A stretch of 39,685 nucleotides of DNA from Gammaproteobacteria bacterium (GCA_013001905.1 JABDLC010000014.1:2501-42185); one strand, 5' to 3'. Shown: positions 1 to 8,904, numbered from the stretch's first letter. A program made the numbers and translations. The notes: a model not told the origin generated them from the letters alone.

Positions 1-100
1 ACGGGCGGCCTTCTTTCAGCTTGTCCTTCAGCTCATCAAGAACCAGGATTTCCTCGGCGCCGCGCTCGATTTCCGGCAGCTGTTCGGCAACAGTCTTCAT
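1..100 (-). CDS. tyrS: Tyrosine--tRNA ligase, N-terminal fragment (cut by window edge)
   Basis: Only the first 33 codons are present, reading MKTVAEQLPEIERGAEEIL and then a lysine-rich stretch ending KEGRP. This matches the start of bacterial TyrS, just before the Rossmann catalytic domain that charges tRNA-Tyr. The ATG is at 98-100. A TATATA box at 127-134 (minus strand) could be its -10, but no convincing -35 goes with it. The gene is divergent from an M23 peptidase followed by anmK, an order known from Pseudomonas, and this context supports the call. The catalytic motifs lie outside the window. Confidence 0.8.
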   Translation of the reverse strand, partial: MKTVAEQLPEIERGAEEILVLDELKDKLKEGRP

Positions 101-244
101 CGGTTCTCTAAATTCCTGCTGAGAGCTATATATACAAGGTGCATTAAAACACGGCGTCGGCGGCTGCCGGCGAGGCTGCGGCCCGGGCCGCGAGCATAAA
201 CAATTGGGCCGTCAGGTTCTACGCAAAACATGTGACGCTCCTGA

Positions 245-273
245 TTGACCCCTATGCAGGCATTTCCGATAAT
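245..273 (+). promoter_or_regulatory. Sigma-70 promoter of the M23 peptidase-anmK unit
   Basis: TTGACC (245-250), a 17 bp spacer and GATAAT (268-273) make a near-consensus sigma-70 promoter, with transcription expected near 280. It lies inside the longest open frame of the following gene. That rules out the upstream start codons of the frame and favours the GTG at 302. Confidence 0.65.
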
Positions 274-301
274 CCTGCCTTGTTGTTGTTGGGGGTGTTC
301 T

Positions 302-1750
302 GTGACCTCGTCCAGACCCTTTATGCGGGATTACAAACCCACTCAGGCCAAGCCGCAGCCGCGCTCGCGCTGGTTGCTGTGGTTTATTGCCGGTCTGGGA
401 CTGCCCCTCATCACCGTAGCGCTCATGCTGCCGGACGATGATGCGCCCCCGCCACTGGCAGCCCCGCAGCCGGTCGTCGCGATGTCGTCAACCGAGCCGG
501 CCGTACCGGAGCCGGCCGTTGAGCCGCTGATCAAACCCAGCACCGAAATCCCCTATTTAGTGGCCGCCCCGGTTCCGGAGCCGGACGGGGTGAAGAAAAC
601 CCTGACCGTGCGCAACGGCGACAGTCTCGACCGATTGTTTCGCCGCAATAATTTCAGTGCCGGCGAACTAGCGCTGATCATGCGCGAAGACGCGGCCGCC
701 AAACACCTGCGACTCATAAAGCCGGGCGATCAGATTGAGGTCTGGCAGGTCGATGGCCACATCCATACGCTGCGACGCGAACTGGACTACGCGCGTTCGC
801 TCGAAGTGCGGGCAGACAGCAGCGACTACGACAGCTACAGCGCAGAAATCACCGAACACCGTATTACGCGCCGTCAGGTCGAAGCACGGGGCCGCATTGA
901 GAATTCGCTGTTTCTGGCGGCCGCCGATGCAGGTGTCTCTGATCGCACCATCATGAATCTCGCAGGGATTTTTGCCTGGGACATCGATTTCGTGCTCGAC
1001 ATCCGTCGCGGCGACGAATTCCATGTGGTCGTAGAGGAGCTCTGGCGCGACGGAGAACAGGTTGCCGAAGGCGACATCCTCGCCGCCCAGTTTGTTAATC
1101 AGGGCGACGTGTTTCAGGCCGTACGCTACGAAGACCCGGAAGGGCGGGTCAGCTACTTCTCACCGGACGGGCAGAATATGCGCAAGGCATTCCTGCGCGC
1201 ACCGCTGAGCTTTTCGCGTATCAGTTCAAACTTCAATCCCAATCGCCGTCACCCCGTGCTGAACACCATCCGCGCGCATAAAGGCGTCGACTATGCGGCA
1301 CCGAGCGGCACACCCGTTAAAGCCGCCGGCGATGGCAAGGTGATTTTCCGCGGCGTCAAAGGCGGCTACGGCAACACCATCATCCTGCAACACGGCGGCA
1401 ACATCACCACCTTGTATGCGCACCTGAAAGGCTTCAGCCGCAAGTTCCGCAACGGCTCGCGAGTGCGTCAGGGCGACATCATCGGCTACGTCGGGCAGTC
1501 CGGTCTCGCTACCGGGCCGCACCTGCACTACGAGTACCGCCGCAATGGTGCACACATGAATCCGCGCACGGTGAACCTGCCGGACGCGGCACCTATTAAC
1601 AGCGCTTATCGTGCTGAATTCATGCAGATTGCCGCGCCGTTGATCGAACGTCTCGAACGGTACCGGGGGTCACCGGATGTCACCACGGCCGGTGTGGCAG
1701 CGGCGGGCCGGACCAGCATGCGGCTCGCCAACGCACGCGACGATCGATAA
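302..1750 (+). CDS. Murein DD-endopeptidase, M23 family (MepM-like)
   Basis: Predicted periplasmic or envelope-anchored peptidoglycan hydrolase of 482 residues that cuts peptide cross-links during wall growth. A basic N-terminus is followed by one membrane segment (WLLWFIAGLGLPLITVALML, about residues 23-42). A proline- and alanine-rich linker leads to a LysM/OapA-like domain (about residues 100-150, KTLTVRNGDSLDRLF). The C-terminal M23 domain carries the zinc and catalytic signatures HKGVDYAAPSGTPV, TLYAHL and GPHLHYEYR. The open frame reaches back to 245, but a strong promoter sits there. GTG 302 has GGGGG at 291-295 with good spacing, and ATG 323 is the alternative. The gene is followed at once by anmK, as in Pseudomonas next to tyrS. 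The family call is secure, while the exact bond cut is inferred. Confidence 0.9.
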   Translation: MTSSRPFMRDYKPTQAKPQPRSRWLLWFIAGLGLPLITVALMLPDDDAPPPLAAPQPVVAMSSTEPAVPEPAVEPLIKPSTEIPYLVAAPVPEPDGVKKTLTVRNGDSLDRLFRRNNFSAGELALIMREDAAAKHLRLIKPGDQIEVWQVDGHIHTLRRELDYARSLEVRADSSDYDSYSAEITEHRITRRQVEARGRIENSLFLAAADAGVSDRTIMNLAGIFAWDIDFVLDIRRGDEFHVVVEELWRDGEQVAEGDILAAQFVNQGDVFQAVRYEDPEGRVSYFSPDGQNMRKAFLRAPLSFSRISSNFNPNRRHPVLNTIRAHKGVDYAAPSGTPVKAAGDGKVIFRGVKGGYGNTIILQHGGNITTLYAHLKGFSRKFRNGSRVRQGDIIGYVGQSGLATGPHLHYEYRRNGAHMNPRTVNLPDAAPINSAYRAEFMQIAAPLIERLERYRGSPDVTTAGVAAAGRTSMRLANARDDR

Positions 1751-1768
1751 CGCGCATTGCCGCCCGTG

Positions 1769-2893
1769 ATGTCCGGCGCCACATCCACGAATCAAATGCT
1801 GTACATCGGGCTGATGTCAGGCACCAGCCTTGATGCCATCGATGTGATCGCCGTGGCGTTTTCGCCGGCGCTGCGTATTGCCGGCACGCTGGAGCATCCG
1901 TTTCCCGACCGGTTGCGGCATCAACTCGAAGCACTGATCGAGCATGCAGATCATGTCAGCCTCAGCGATGTCGGGCGGCTTGACCGTGAACTCGCCAACA
2001 CCTACGCGGACGCCGTCAGTGCCTTGCTATCGGAAACCGGCATCAGACCCGACGAGGTGGCCGCGATTGGCTGCCACGGTCAGACCGTCTGGCACCAGCC
2101 GGATGACGACGCCGGGTTTACGATGCAGCTTGGCAACGGTGCTGCACTAGCGGCGCTAACCGGCATCCCGGTCGTGAATGATTTTCGCAATGCCGACATC
2201 GCGCTGGGCGGACAGGGTGCTCCGCTGGTGCCGGCGTTTCATCAGGCAGTGTTTGCAGATCCGACAATCAACCGGGTCATTGTGAATATCGGCGGCATTG
2301 CCAATGTCACGCTAATGCCTGCGGCCGGTCAGGTCACCGGCTATGACACCGGCCCCGGCAATACGTTGCTCGACCGCTGGTGCGCGCAGCATCTCGGCAA
2401 ACCCTACGATGACGACGGCACCTGGGCCGCATCCGGCGAAACTGATGACGCGCTGCTTGAAACACTGCTGACCGACAACTACTTCGCAATGGATCCGCCC
2501 AAGAGCACCGGGCGCGAATACTTCAATCAGGAGTGGCTGCAGCGCTACCTCAACAGCGTTGATGAGGAGCGGCAGCCCGCCGACGTACAGGCCACGCTCG
2601 CGGAGCTGACCGCCGTGACTGTCTCACGTGCAGTACAAAACAGCGCGGCAGACAGCGAGGTTTATCTCTGCGGTGGCGGCGCCCGCAATGCGGATTTGCT
2701 GCAGCGGCTGTCACGCCACCTCGCGCCACTCCCGGTGGCCACCACCGGCACGCTCGGCATCGAGCCTGACTGGGTCGAGGCGGCTGCATTCGCCTGGCTG
2801 GCGCGGGCTCGCCTGCACAGTGAGCCGGGCAATATACCCTCTGTCACCGGTGCCTCCCGCCCGGCCGTTCTGGGCGCTCTCCACGCGCCCTGA
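1769..2893 (+). CDS. anmK: Anhydro-N-acetylmuramic acid kinase
   Basis: Cytoplasmic kinase that opens the 1,6-anhydro ring of anhMurNAc and phosphorylates it to MurNAc-6-P, feeding peptidoglycan recycling. The protein (374 residues) shows the sugar-kinase/actin-fold phosphate motif IGLMSGTSLDAIDV near the N-terminus, CHGQTVWHQP, NIGGIANVTL and GYDTGPGNTLLD, plus a C-terminal CGGGARN loop. The usual G in GTSLDG is A here. The length is normal. Start choice is uncertain: TTG 1757, GTG 1766, ATG 1769 and ATG 1796 are in frame and none has a clear ribosome site. ATG 1769 was preferred. It begins 18 nt after the M23 gene, so co-transcription is likely. The ampD and ampE genes further along belong to the same recycling pathway. 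Confidence 0.93.
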   Translation: MSGATSTNQMLYIGLMSGTSLDAIDVIAVAFSPALRIAGTLEHPFPDRLRHQLEALIEHADHVSLSDVGRLDRELANTYADAVSALLSETGIRPDEVAAIGCHGQTVWHQPDDDAGFTMQLGNGAALAALTGIPVVNDFRNADIALGGQGAPLVPAFHQAVFADPTINRVIVNIGGIANVTLMPAAGQVTGYDTGPGNTLLDRWCAQHLGKPYDDDGTWAASGETDDALLETLLTDNYFAMDPPKSTGREYFNQEWLQRYLNSVDEERQPADVQATLAELTAVTVSRAVQNSAADSEVYLCGGGARNADLLQRLSRHLAPLPVATTGTLGIEPDWVEAAAFAWLARARLHSEPGNIPSVTGASRPAVLGALHAP

Positions 2894-2954
2894 CTCACTC
2901 GCGTCCGCGAACACAAGAAATTACCGGCGGAAAGCCTCCGCGGTGCAAAAGTGA

Positions 2955-2983
2955 GACCTGCGGCAACCGCCTTATGTCAGGTC
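2955..2983. other. Inverted repeat between anmK and ppk1
   Basis: GACCTG (2955-2960) and CAGGTC (2978-2983) form a 6 bp outer stem, with a GCGG/CCGC inner stem. It lies just upstream of the candidate Pho box. It could end anmK transcription, although it has no U-tract, or it could be part of the ppk1 control region. The function is not known. Confidence 0.35.
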
Positions 2984-3017
2984 TGTCATAAAGTTAAGGG
3001 GGTTAGCCTGCTATATT
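2983..3017 (+). promoter_or_regulatory. Candidate PhoB-dependent promoter of ppk1
   Basis: CTGTCATAAAGTT (2983-2995) equals the first 13 bases of the E. coli phoA Pho box as I recall it. The second heptamer (TTAAGGG) is poorly conserved. The 18 bp box ends 11 bp before a -10 hexamer TATATT (3012-3017), the spacing at which PhoB replaces a -35 element. No good -35 is present. Phosphate-starvation control of ppk is known in several gammaproteobacteria. This is inferred from one good half-site. Confidence 0.5.
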
Positions 3018-3085
3018 AATTTATTGAATTGCCCGCGTTGCACTGCGGGACGACAGCTGACCTCAAGATCAGCGGCGAGGACTCC

Positions 3086-5173
3086 TTGGACGCGCACAAC
3101 CTCAACCTGCCGGAACACTATATTAATCGCGAACTCAGCGTGCTTGAGTTCCAGCGTCGCGTGTTGGCACTCGCAGGTGATCCGTCTGTGCCGCTGCTGG
3201 AGCGACTGAAATTCCTCTGCATCGTGTCCACGAATCTCGACGAGTTTTTCGAGATTCGTGTGAGCGGCCTCATGCAACGCCGTGAAGCGGGCGCCGGCAC
3301 CTCCGGGCCCGAGATGATGAGCGCGCAGCAGGCGCTGAATGAAATCGGAATCAAAGCCGGCGAACTGGTGGCGCAACAGTATCGGCTGCTCAATGACGAG
3401 ATTATTCCGCAGCTCGGGGACAGCGGCATTCACTTTATCCGTCGTGAAGACTGGAATGAAGAACAACGCGCCTGGCTGCGCGATTACTTTCGTCATCAGG
3501 TGGTGCCGACTCTGAGCCCTATTTCGCTGGATCCCGCACGACCGTTCCCGCGCATTCTTAACAAGAGTCTGAACTTTATTGTCGGCCTCGACGGTATACA
3601 TGCCTTTGGCCGGCCGTGCGATCGCGCGATTGTGCAGGCACCGCGCTCACTGCCGCGCCTGATTCATTTGCCGCCCGGTCTGACCGACACCGGCGAAAAC
3701 GACTTTGTATTTTTGTCGTCGATCATTCATGCCTTTGTTGATGAACTGTTTGTCGGCGTGAAAATTACCGGCTGCTATCAGTTCCGCATCACCCGCAACA
3801 GTGACATGTACGTGGATGATGAGGAAGTCGATAACCTCATGCGCGCTATCGAAGGTGAACTGGCATCCAACCGTTACGGTGCAGCGGTGCGCATGGAACT
3901 GGCACACAATTGTCCGGACGATCTGGCGCGTTACCTGCTCGATGTGTTTGAGCTGGACGAACAGGATCTGTATCGCGTCGAGGGCCCGGTGAACCTGAAC
4001 CGGACACTGGCCGTCTACGATCTGACCGATCGTGAAGACCTTAAATACCCGCCGTTTACACCGGGGCTACCGGACGTTGTGCTGGACACACCGAGTATCT
4101 TTGATCTCATGTCGCGGCAGGAACTCTTGCTGCATCATCCCTATGAGTCATTCAGCCCAGTGGTCGACCTCATCAGCCGGGCATCAAAAGATCCGGACGT
4201 GGTCGCCATCAAGATGACCCTTTACCGCGCGGGAGAGGAATCCACGATCGTCGACCATCTGGTTGCCGCCGCTCAGGCCGGCAAGGAAGTCACGGTCGTG
4301 GTGGAACTGCGCGCCCGCTTCGATGAAGCCGCCAATATCGCATTCGCCAACCGGCTGCAGGAGGTCGGCGCGCACGTCGTTTACGGCGTCGTGGGGTTCA
4401 AAACGCACTGCAAGATGACGCTGATTGTGCGCCGTGAAAACGAGCAGCTGCGCCGCTACGCGCATCTGGGCACCGGCAACTACCATCCTGGAACGGCGCG
4501 AGCCTACACCGACTACGGCTACTTCACGACGGACGATGACCTGACAGAAGACGTGCAGAACGTATTTCTGCAGCTCACCAGCATGACGCAGACCCCGCCG
4601 CTGCGAAAACTGGTGCAGGCACCGTTCAAACTGCATGATCATCTGTTGCGGCTGATCGAAAACGAGATCAGCGCTGCAAACTCCGGCGGCACGGGCCATA
4701 TCATCGCCAAGATCAATGCACTGGTGGAACCGGAAATCATTCACGCGCTGTATCGCGCATCCTGCGCGGGAGTCATCATTGATCTCGTGGTTCGCAGCAT
4801 CTGTTGCCTTCGACCGGGCATCCCCGGCGTATCCGACAACATCCGGGTGCGCTCGATTGTGGGCCGCTTTCTGGAGCACTCGCGGGTTTACTATTTCCAC
4901 GCGGGAGGCAAAGAAAAACTGTATCTGGCCAGCGCCGACTGGATGGATCGCAACGTCTTCCGCCGTGTTGAAGTCTGCTTCCCGATTGAGCAGCCACAGA
5001 TGAAGTCGCGGCTCATGGCTGACCTCGACCTGTGCTTGCAGGACAACATGGGCGCCTGGGAACTGCAGTCCGACGGCAGCTGGAGCAAGCGACAACCCGG
5101 TCCGGGAGAAGAACCGGTGTCGGTGCAATACAGCTTGCTCGAACAGACTGCTGATCAGCGCTTGTCGAGCTGA
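3086..5173 (+). CDS. ppk1: Polyphosphate kinase 1
   Basis: Makes long-chain polyphosphate from ATP, reversibly. The 695 residues show the PPK1 domain order. An N-terminal helical domain comes first (LPEHYINRELSVLEFQRRVL, then STNLDEFFEIRVSGL). A head domain follows, then two phospholipase-D-like catalytic halves. These include VAIKMTLYRAG, VVELRARFDEAANI, GFKTHCKMTL and HLGTGNYHPGTARAYTDYGY, where the conserved histidines sit, and later YYFHAGGKEKLYLASADWMDRN. The frame is open back to 3029, but TTG 3086 has GAGG at 3077-3080 and lies 62-70 nt after the predicted promoter. It also matches where PPK1 homology begins. The gene ends 3 bp from the ppx stop on the other strand. This convergent layout differs from the ppk-ppx operon of E. 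coli. Confidence 0.95.
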   Translation: MDAHNLNLPEHYINRELSVLEFQRRVLALAGDPSVPLLERLKFLCIVSTNLDEFFEIRVSGLMQRREAGAGTSGPEMMSAQQALNEIGIKAGELVAQQYRLLNDEIIPQLGDSGIHFIRREDWNEEQRAWLRDYFRHQVVPTLSPISLDPARPFPRILNKSLNFIVGLDGIHAFGRPCDRAIVQAPRSLPRLIHLPPGLTDTGENDFVFLSSIIHAFVDELFVGVKITGCYQFRITRNSDMYVDDEEVDNLMRAIEGELASNRYGAAVRMELAHNCPDDLARYLLDVFELDEQDLYRVEGPVNLNRTLAVYDLTDREDLKYPPFTPGLPDVVLDTPSIFDLMSRQELLLHHPYESFSPVVDLISRASKDPDVVAIKMTLYRAGEESTIVDHLVAAAQAGKEVTVVVELRARFDEAANIAFANRLQEVGAHVVYGVVGFKTHCKMTLIVRRENEQLRRYAHLGTGNYHPGTARAYTDYGYFTTDDDLTEDVQNVFLQLTSMTQTPPLRKLVQAPFKLHDHLLRLIENEISAANSGGTGHIIAKINALVEPEIIHALYRASCAGVIIDLVVRSICCLRPGIPGVSDNIRVRSIVGRFLEHSRVYYFHAGGKEKLYLASADWMDRNVFRRVEVCFPIEQPQMKSRLMADLDLCLQDNMGAWELQSDGSWSKRQPGPGEEPVSVQYSLLEQTADQRLSS

Positions 5174-5176
5174 TCG

Positions 5177-6727
5177 TTACACTTCTTCCAGCGCAATAAA
5201 CTCGAGCTTGTAACCCGCGCCGAGCAGAAATGCCTGTTCGTGCTTGAGATCCGCCAGTGACAGCGGATTGTTCTCCAGCCAGTCACCCGGCAGACACAGT
5301 GTCAGGGAGTTGCCGCTGGCCCTGAGGCTCAGCACGTCGGGAAATTCATAAGAACGACTGCGATTAAAGAGCACCGCGAGTCGCAACAGTATCGCCAGGC
5401 GTGTCGCACGTTCTGCCCACCCCTTCGGCGCAATATCGCTGATGTTGGCATTGGTCAGTTTACGGCGGTGCGCACCCACCAGACATGCCAGTACCCGTTG
5501 CTCATTGCGGTTGAAACCCGGCATGTCGGCATTCTCAAGCAGGTACGCGCCGTGCTTGTGATAATGCGCATGCGCGATGTCCAGCCCGATTTCGTGCAGG
5601 CGCGCTGCCCACCCCAACAGATTACGGGCATTCGGTTGCGTGAGCTTCCATTGCTCCGCTACCTGATCAAGCAGCGATACCGCCGTCAGCTCTACCCGTG
5701 CGGCTTGTTCGGTGTCGACCTGATAACGGGATTCCATTGCCCGGACCGTACGGGTACGGGCGTCTTCATCACCGAGCCGACCGACCAGGTCGTAAAGAAT
5801 GCCTTCGCGCAAAGCGCCGTCGGTTGTCACCAGTTGGTCGAGCCGGAGTTGCTCCATCACTTCCGCGAGTATCGAAATACCGCCGGCAAACACCGGCGCT
5901 CTCTGCTCGCTCAGTCCCGGAAGATCAAGGCGGTCGGTGTGGCCCTGATCGACCATCGTCTCAATCAGACGCTCCAGCCCCGCGCGTGTGATGGCATTCT
6001 CACTGTAACCGAGCTCGCGCAGGACATCGCCGGCCGCGCGGATCGTACCCGACGCACCTGCGACGCGAGCCCAGTCAGCCGCACGAAAGGTGCCGGCAAC
6101 CGGGCGCAACTCCAGACGAGCCGCGGTACGTGCGTCAAGAAAACGTTGCCGGGTCAGCGCGCCATCAGGAAAAAATTTCTGGCTCATGCTGACGCAGCCC
6201 ATGTACAGACTTTCGAGCTTCTCGGGTTGATAACCCGTGCCGCCGGCCAGCTCCGTGCTGCCGCCGCCGATATCGACAACCAGGTGTTGGCCGTCGACTT
6301 CCGGCAGACTGCGACTGACGCCGACAAAAATAAGCCGCGCTTCTTCAATGCCGGAAATAATGTCTATTTCGTGACCGAGCAACGCTTCTGCTTCGCCGAG
6401 AAAGGCGGCCGGGTCGCGCGCTTTGCGGAGTGTATTGGTGCCCACAGCCCGAACCTGCGCTGCGGGAAAGTCGCGCAATCGTTCACCGAAACGCGCCAGA
6501 CAATCGAGCGCCCGCTGCGTGCTGGCAGCATCCAGGTTCTGCTCGTCATCCAGCCCGGCAGCCAACCGCACCATCTCCCGCAAGCGGTCGACTACGCGCA
6601 ATTGCCCGTGCACGAAGCCGGCAATGAGCAACTGAAAACTATTGGAGCCGAGGTCTACTGCAGCCAGAAGCTCGGTTTCGCCCGGTGCTTCTGTACGAGC
6701 GGGCTCAGACAGAGAAGGACGATCCAC
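5177..6727 (-). CDS. ppx: Exopolyphosphatase (Ppx/GppA family)
   Basis: Removes terminal phosphate from polyphosphate; a GppA-type pppGpp phosphatase activity cannot be excluded. The 516 residues carry the ASKHA phosphate-binding motifs [17 protein letters not shown] near the N-terminus, [27 protein letters not shown] and [11 protein letters not shown]-terminal HD-like helical region follows ([20 protein letters not shown]). The length fits the long Ppx form. The only reasonable start is GTG at 6725-6727, inside the last codons of erpA (23 nt overlap), which suggests translational coupling to erpA. Facing ppk1 tail to tail strengthens the polyphosphate role. Confidence 0.92.
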   Translation of the reverse strand: MDRPSLSEPARTEAPGETELLAAVDLGSNSFQLLIAGFVHGQLRVVDRLREMVRLAAGLDDEQNLDAASTQRALDCLARFGERLRDFPAAQVRAVGTNTLRKARDPAAFLGEAEALLGHEIDIISGIEEARLIFVGVSRSLPEVDGQHLVVDIGGGSTELAGGTGYQPEKLESLYMGCVSMSQKFFPDGALTRQRFLDARTAARLELRPVAGTFRAADWARVAGASGTIRAAGDVLRELGYSENAITRAGLERLIETMVDQGHTDRLDLPGLSEQRAPVFAGGISILAEVMEQLRLDQLVTTDGALREGILYDLVGRLGDEDARTRTVRAMESRYQVDTEQAARVELTAVSLLDQVAEQWKLTQPNARNLLGWAARLHEIGLDIAHAHYHKHGAYLLENADMPGFNRNEQRVLACLVGAHRRKLTNANISDIAPKGWAERATRLAILLRLAVLFNRSRSYEFPDVLSLRASGNSLTLCLPGDWLENNPLSLADLKHEQAFLLGAGYKLEFIALEEV

Positions 6728-7067
6728 AACCGCAGGTCGTTGCCGCGTTGGGATTGCGTATTACGAACTGTGCGCCTTCGAGATCATCTTTGTAGTCAAT
6801 CTCGGCGCCGGTCAGGTACTGAATGCTCATCGGATCGATCAACAGTTTGACGCCGAGTTTCTCGACCTCGGTGTCGCCGTCCTGCAGCTCTTCATCGAAG
6901 GTGAAGCCGTACTGAAAACCCGAACAACCACCGCCCGCGATGAATACGCGCAGCTTGAGGTTCGGGTTGCCCTCTTCTTCGATCAGGGAACTGACTTTGG
7001 TCGCCGCCGAATCGGTGAAAACGACCAAATCATCTTGCGGTTCATATTGGCTGGGTTCTGCGCTCAT
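6705..7067 (-). CDS. erpA: Iron-sulfur cluster insertion protein ErpA
   Basis: A-type Fe-S carrier that passes clusters to apo-proteins such as those of isoprenoid synthesis. The 120-residue protein ends in the A-type signature: [11 protein letters not shown] about residues 46-56 and [11 protein letters not shown] at the C-terminus, giving three cluster-binding cysteines (CSG...CGC). The acidic N-terminal extension and the [18 protein letters not shown] stretch are typical of ErpA rather than IscA. Its position next to tyrS/anmK is known in Pseudomonas. It begins 9 nt after the bactofilin stop and overlaps ppx, so it is likely part of one operon. Confidence 0.95.
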   Translation of the reverse strand: MSAEPSQYEPQDDLVVFTDSAATKVSSLIEEEGNPNLKLRVFIAGGGCSGFQYGFTFDEELQDGDTEVEKLGVKLLIDPMSIQYLTGAEIDYKDDLEGAQFVIRNPNAATTCGCGSSFSV

Positions 7068-7076
7068 TGTTCAATT

Positions 7077-7538
7077 CTATGAGTTTTGCTCTGCGACTGC
7101 ATCTAAACCGAGATCTACGTCCACTTCGACAGCCTTAGCCGCCGCCTTGGGCTTTGCGGCTTTGGCAGCCGGTTTGGCGGCCTCGACCTCATGAATCAGC
7201 TTGCCGTTGATCTCGGCGCCCGCTGCAATCTCAATCAGGTTGTAATAGACATTACCTGTGACACGCGCTGTCGGGCCAAGTTCAGCTTTTTCGGTAACCA
7301 GCAGGTCTCCTTCAATCGTGCCGCTCAGCGCAACACGCGGAACATTCACGTTGCCTTTCACACAGCCGTATTCGCTGACGCTGAGGAAACCATCGGGGTC
7401 ATTGCTGACCAGCACGCTGCCGTTGACCTGACCGTCAATATGACATCCGCCGGAGAAATGCAGATCACCTGCGATCTGCGTGTTTTCGCCCACGAGGGTC
7501 TGGATTGCGGTGGGCCTGCGCCCTTTTCTGCCAAACAT
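7077..7538 (-). CDS. Bactofilin (polymer-forming cytoskeletal protein)
   Basis: Small scaffold protein of 153 residues that assembles into filaments at the membrane without nucleotide. The core (about residues 14-115) is a run of short beta-helix turns rich in V, I and G: TLVGENTQIAGDLHFSGG, HIDGQVNGSVLV, GNVNVPRVALSGTIEGDLL, ARVTGNVYYNLIEIAAGAEI. The C-terminal tail is low-complexity AKPAAKAAKPKAAAKAV and then acidic, as in many bactofilins. It sits between a membrane coiled-coil protein and erpA on the same strand with short gaps. A role in cell shape or polar complexes is the family expectation, and the specific partner here is unknown. Confidence 0.9.
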   Translation of the reverse strand: MFGRKGRRPTAIQTLVGENTQIAGDLHFSGGCHIDGQVNGSVLVSNDPDGFLSVSEYGCVKGNVNVPRVALSGTIEGDLLVTEKAELGPTARVTGNVYYNLIEIAAGAEINGKLIHEVEAAKPAAKAAKPKAAAKAVEVDVDLGLDAVAEQNS

Positions 7539-7564
7539 CGGTATCTCCCGTATCAGCCGTCAAT

Positions 7565-8278
7565 TTAGCCGGTTTGCGGCGGCCATACGAAGAATTCTTC
7601 CACAGTTTTGGCCCCTTTGCTGCGCGGCCGCACCGTCACGCGGACCCGGCGAGGCTCAAAATCCGCCGGAATCGTGATCAGGGTCTTCAGATCCTGAAAG
7701 TACATAAACGAGTATTTCAGCGATTCTGCGGACTCGCCGAGCTCGGAAAGCCGCATCACGGCGGGTTCACTGCGCTGCAGCCCTTCGAGCGCAATGTCCA
7801 CCTGACCGCTGATCTCGCGGTTGCTGCGCAGGGCCTGCGCAAGCACCAGCCGCAGCTCGAATTCCTGATCCCGCAGGCCTGGTGAGACGGTGAAATCCTG
7901 AATCCGCAGGGCGGATCCATCGTCTTCGCCGATAATGCCGCGATAGAACTCAAGGTCTTCCTGCTGCGCCAGAATCCGGCTTTGCAGCTCGGCAAGCTGC
8001 GAATCGACCTGACGATACGCTTCGCGATCGACTTTCTCGGCCGTCTCCAGAATCGCGACCCGTTCGCTCAATCGCTTGTTGGCCGACTGCAGTTCTGCAT
8101 TCAGGTCGCGCAGTATGGCGATTTCATCGGCTGCTTCCGCGCTCTTAAAGCCCGCTTTGCTAAGGCCGAAGTCGTACATCAGCACGCCGCTGACGAACGC
8201 GACCACAAGGATGACCGCGAGCCCGATGATGAGGGTATGCGCAGAGCCTTGCTTAACGATATTGGATCGCCGGTTCAT
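7565..8278 (-). CDS. Membrane-anchored coiled-coil protein, DUF6776-like
   Basis: 237 residues with one N-terminal membrane segment (TLIIGLAVILVVAFVSGVLM, about residues 15-34). A long predicted coiled coil follows (residues 45-115, with heptad-like LNAELQSANKRLSERVAIL and LAELQSRILAQQEDLEFYRG). The C-terminal domain is beta-rich (LRIQDFTVSPGLRDQEFELR, then VRVTVRPRSKGAKTVEEFF). This matches my memory of a conserved gammaproteobacterial hypothetical family placed beside bactofilin and erpA. No enzymatic motif is visible. The context suggests a partner of the bactofilin at the inner membrane, but that is inference. It starts 26 nt downstream of rppH. Confidence 0.6.
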   Translation of the reverse strand: MNRRSNIVKQGSAHTLIIGLAVILVVAFVSGVLMYDFGLSKAGFKSAEAADEIAILRDLNAELQSANKRLSERVAILETAEKVDREAYRQVDSQLAELQSRILAQQEDLEFYRGIIGEDDGSALRIQDFTVSPGLRDQEFELRLVLAQALRSNREISGQVDIALEGLQRSEPAVMRLSELGESAESLKYSFMYFQDLKTLITIPADFEPRRVRVTVRPRSKGAKTVEEFFVWPPQTG

Positions 8279-8304
8279 AAAGTTCGCATGTAGTCATTCA
8301 GAGT

Positions 8305-8853
8305 TTAGTCGGTCAGCCGTTCTGCCTGAGCCGACCAGTCGCGCGGCCACCAGTTCGGCTGCGGTGGCACCTCTTGCTCAAACAGCAGGGGCGCCAGTTC
8401 CGCGAGCGCGGCCGCATAGACCCGGCGCTTAAAGTAAATCACTTCCTTCACCGGCCGCCAGTAATCCACCCATTTCCAGCGGTCAAATTCCGGCTCGTTC
8501 GTCGTATCGAGGCGCAGCATGGCATCATCAACGAGCAAACGCAGCATGAACCAGCGTTGCCGCTGACCTATGCAACGCGGCGTCGTATTCTTGCGTATGT
8601 ACTTCTCCGGCAGCCGGTAAGCCAGCCAGTCGGCCGTGGTGCCGAGCACCTCAACATCGCCGGCGCTGAGCCCCACTTCTTCCCGCAACTCCCGATACAT
8701 CGCCTGCTCTGGCGTCTCGTCAACCAGCATGCCCCCCTGCGGGAACTGCCAGCCCGACTGCCGCGTGCGCCCGGCGATCAGCAACGAACCGTCATCCCGT
8801 GTGAGGATGATACCGACGTTGCTGCGAAATCCGTTTGTGTCGAAGTGATCCAT
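8305..8853 (-). CDS. rppH: RNA pyrophosphohydrolase
   Basis: Nudix hydrolase that removes pyrophosphate from the 5' end of mRNA and so opens it to decay. The 182-residue protein starts MDHFDTNGFRSNVGIIL, typical of RppH. It has GWQFPQGG and a complete Nudix box (residues 40-62, GGMLVDE then YRELREEVGL) with the metal-binding RELREE. The later tryptophan-rich YFKRRVY region is also typical. It appears to be the first gene of the minus-strand operon ending in ppx. Divergent btuC begins 96 bp away. Confidence is high. Confidence 0.94.
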   Translation of the reverse strand: MDHFDTNGFRSNVGIILTRDDGSLLIAGRTRQSGWQFPQGGMLVDETPEQAMYRELREEVGLSAGDVEVLGTTADWLAYRLPEKYIRKNTTPRCIGQRQRWFMLRLLVDDAMLRLDTTNEPEFDRWKWVDYWRPVKEVIYFKRRVYAAALAELAPLLFEQEVPPQPNWWPRDWSAQAERLTD

Positions 8854-8874
8854 AGCGCCCGGGAGTCAGAGTGC

Positions 8875-8904
8875 CTGACATTTTTTCACAATCCCAATTA
8901 TGCT
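8875..8904 (+). promoter_or_regulatory. Possible sigma-70 promoter of btuC
   Basis: CTGACA (8875-8880), an 18 bp spacer and TATGCT (8899-8904) predict a start near 8911, about 39 nt before the btuC ATG. The 96 bp leader has no room for, and no match to, a cobalamin riboswitch. Confidence 0.4.

Noticed and set aside
2975-2988. Two TGTCA words as a complete Pho box
   Set aside because: They are 9 bp apart, not the 11 bp of a Pho box. Only the site beginning at 2983 has correct spacing to the -10.
5468-6850. 460-codon open frame antisense to ppx
   Set aside because: No domain is recognisable; ppx on the other strand has all family motifs.
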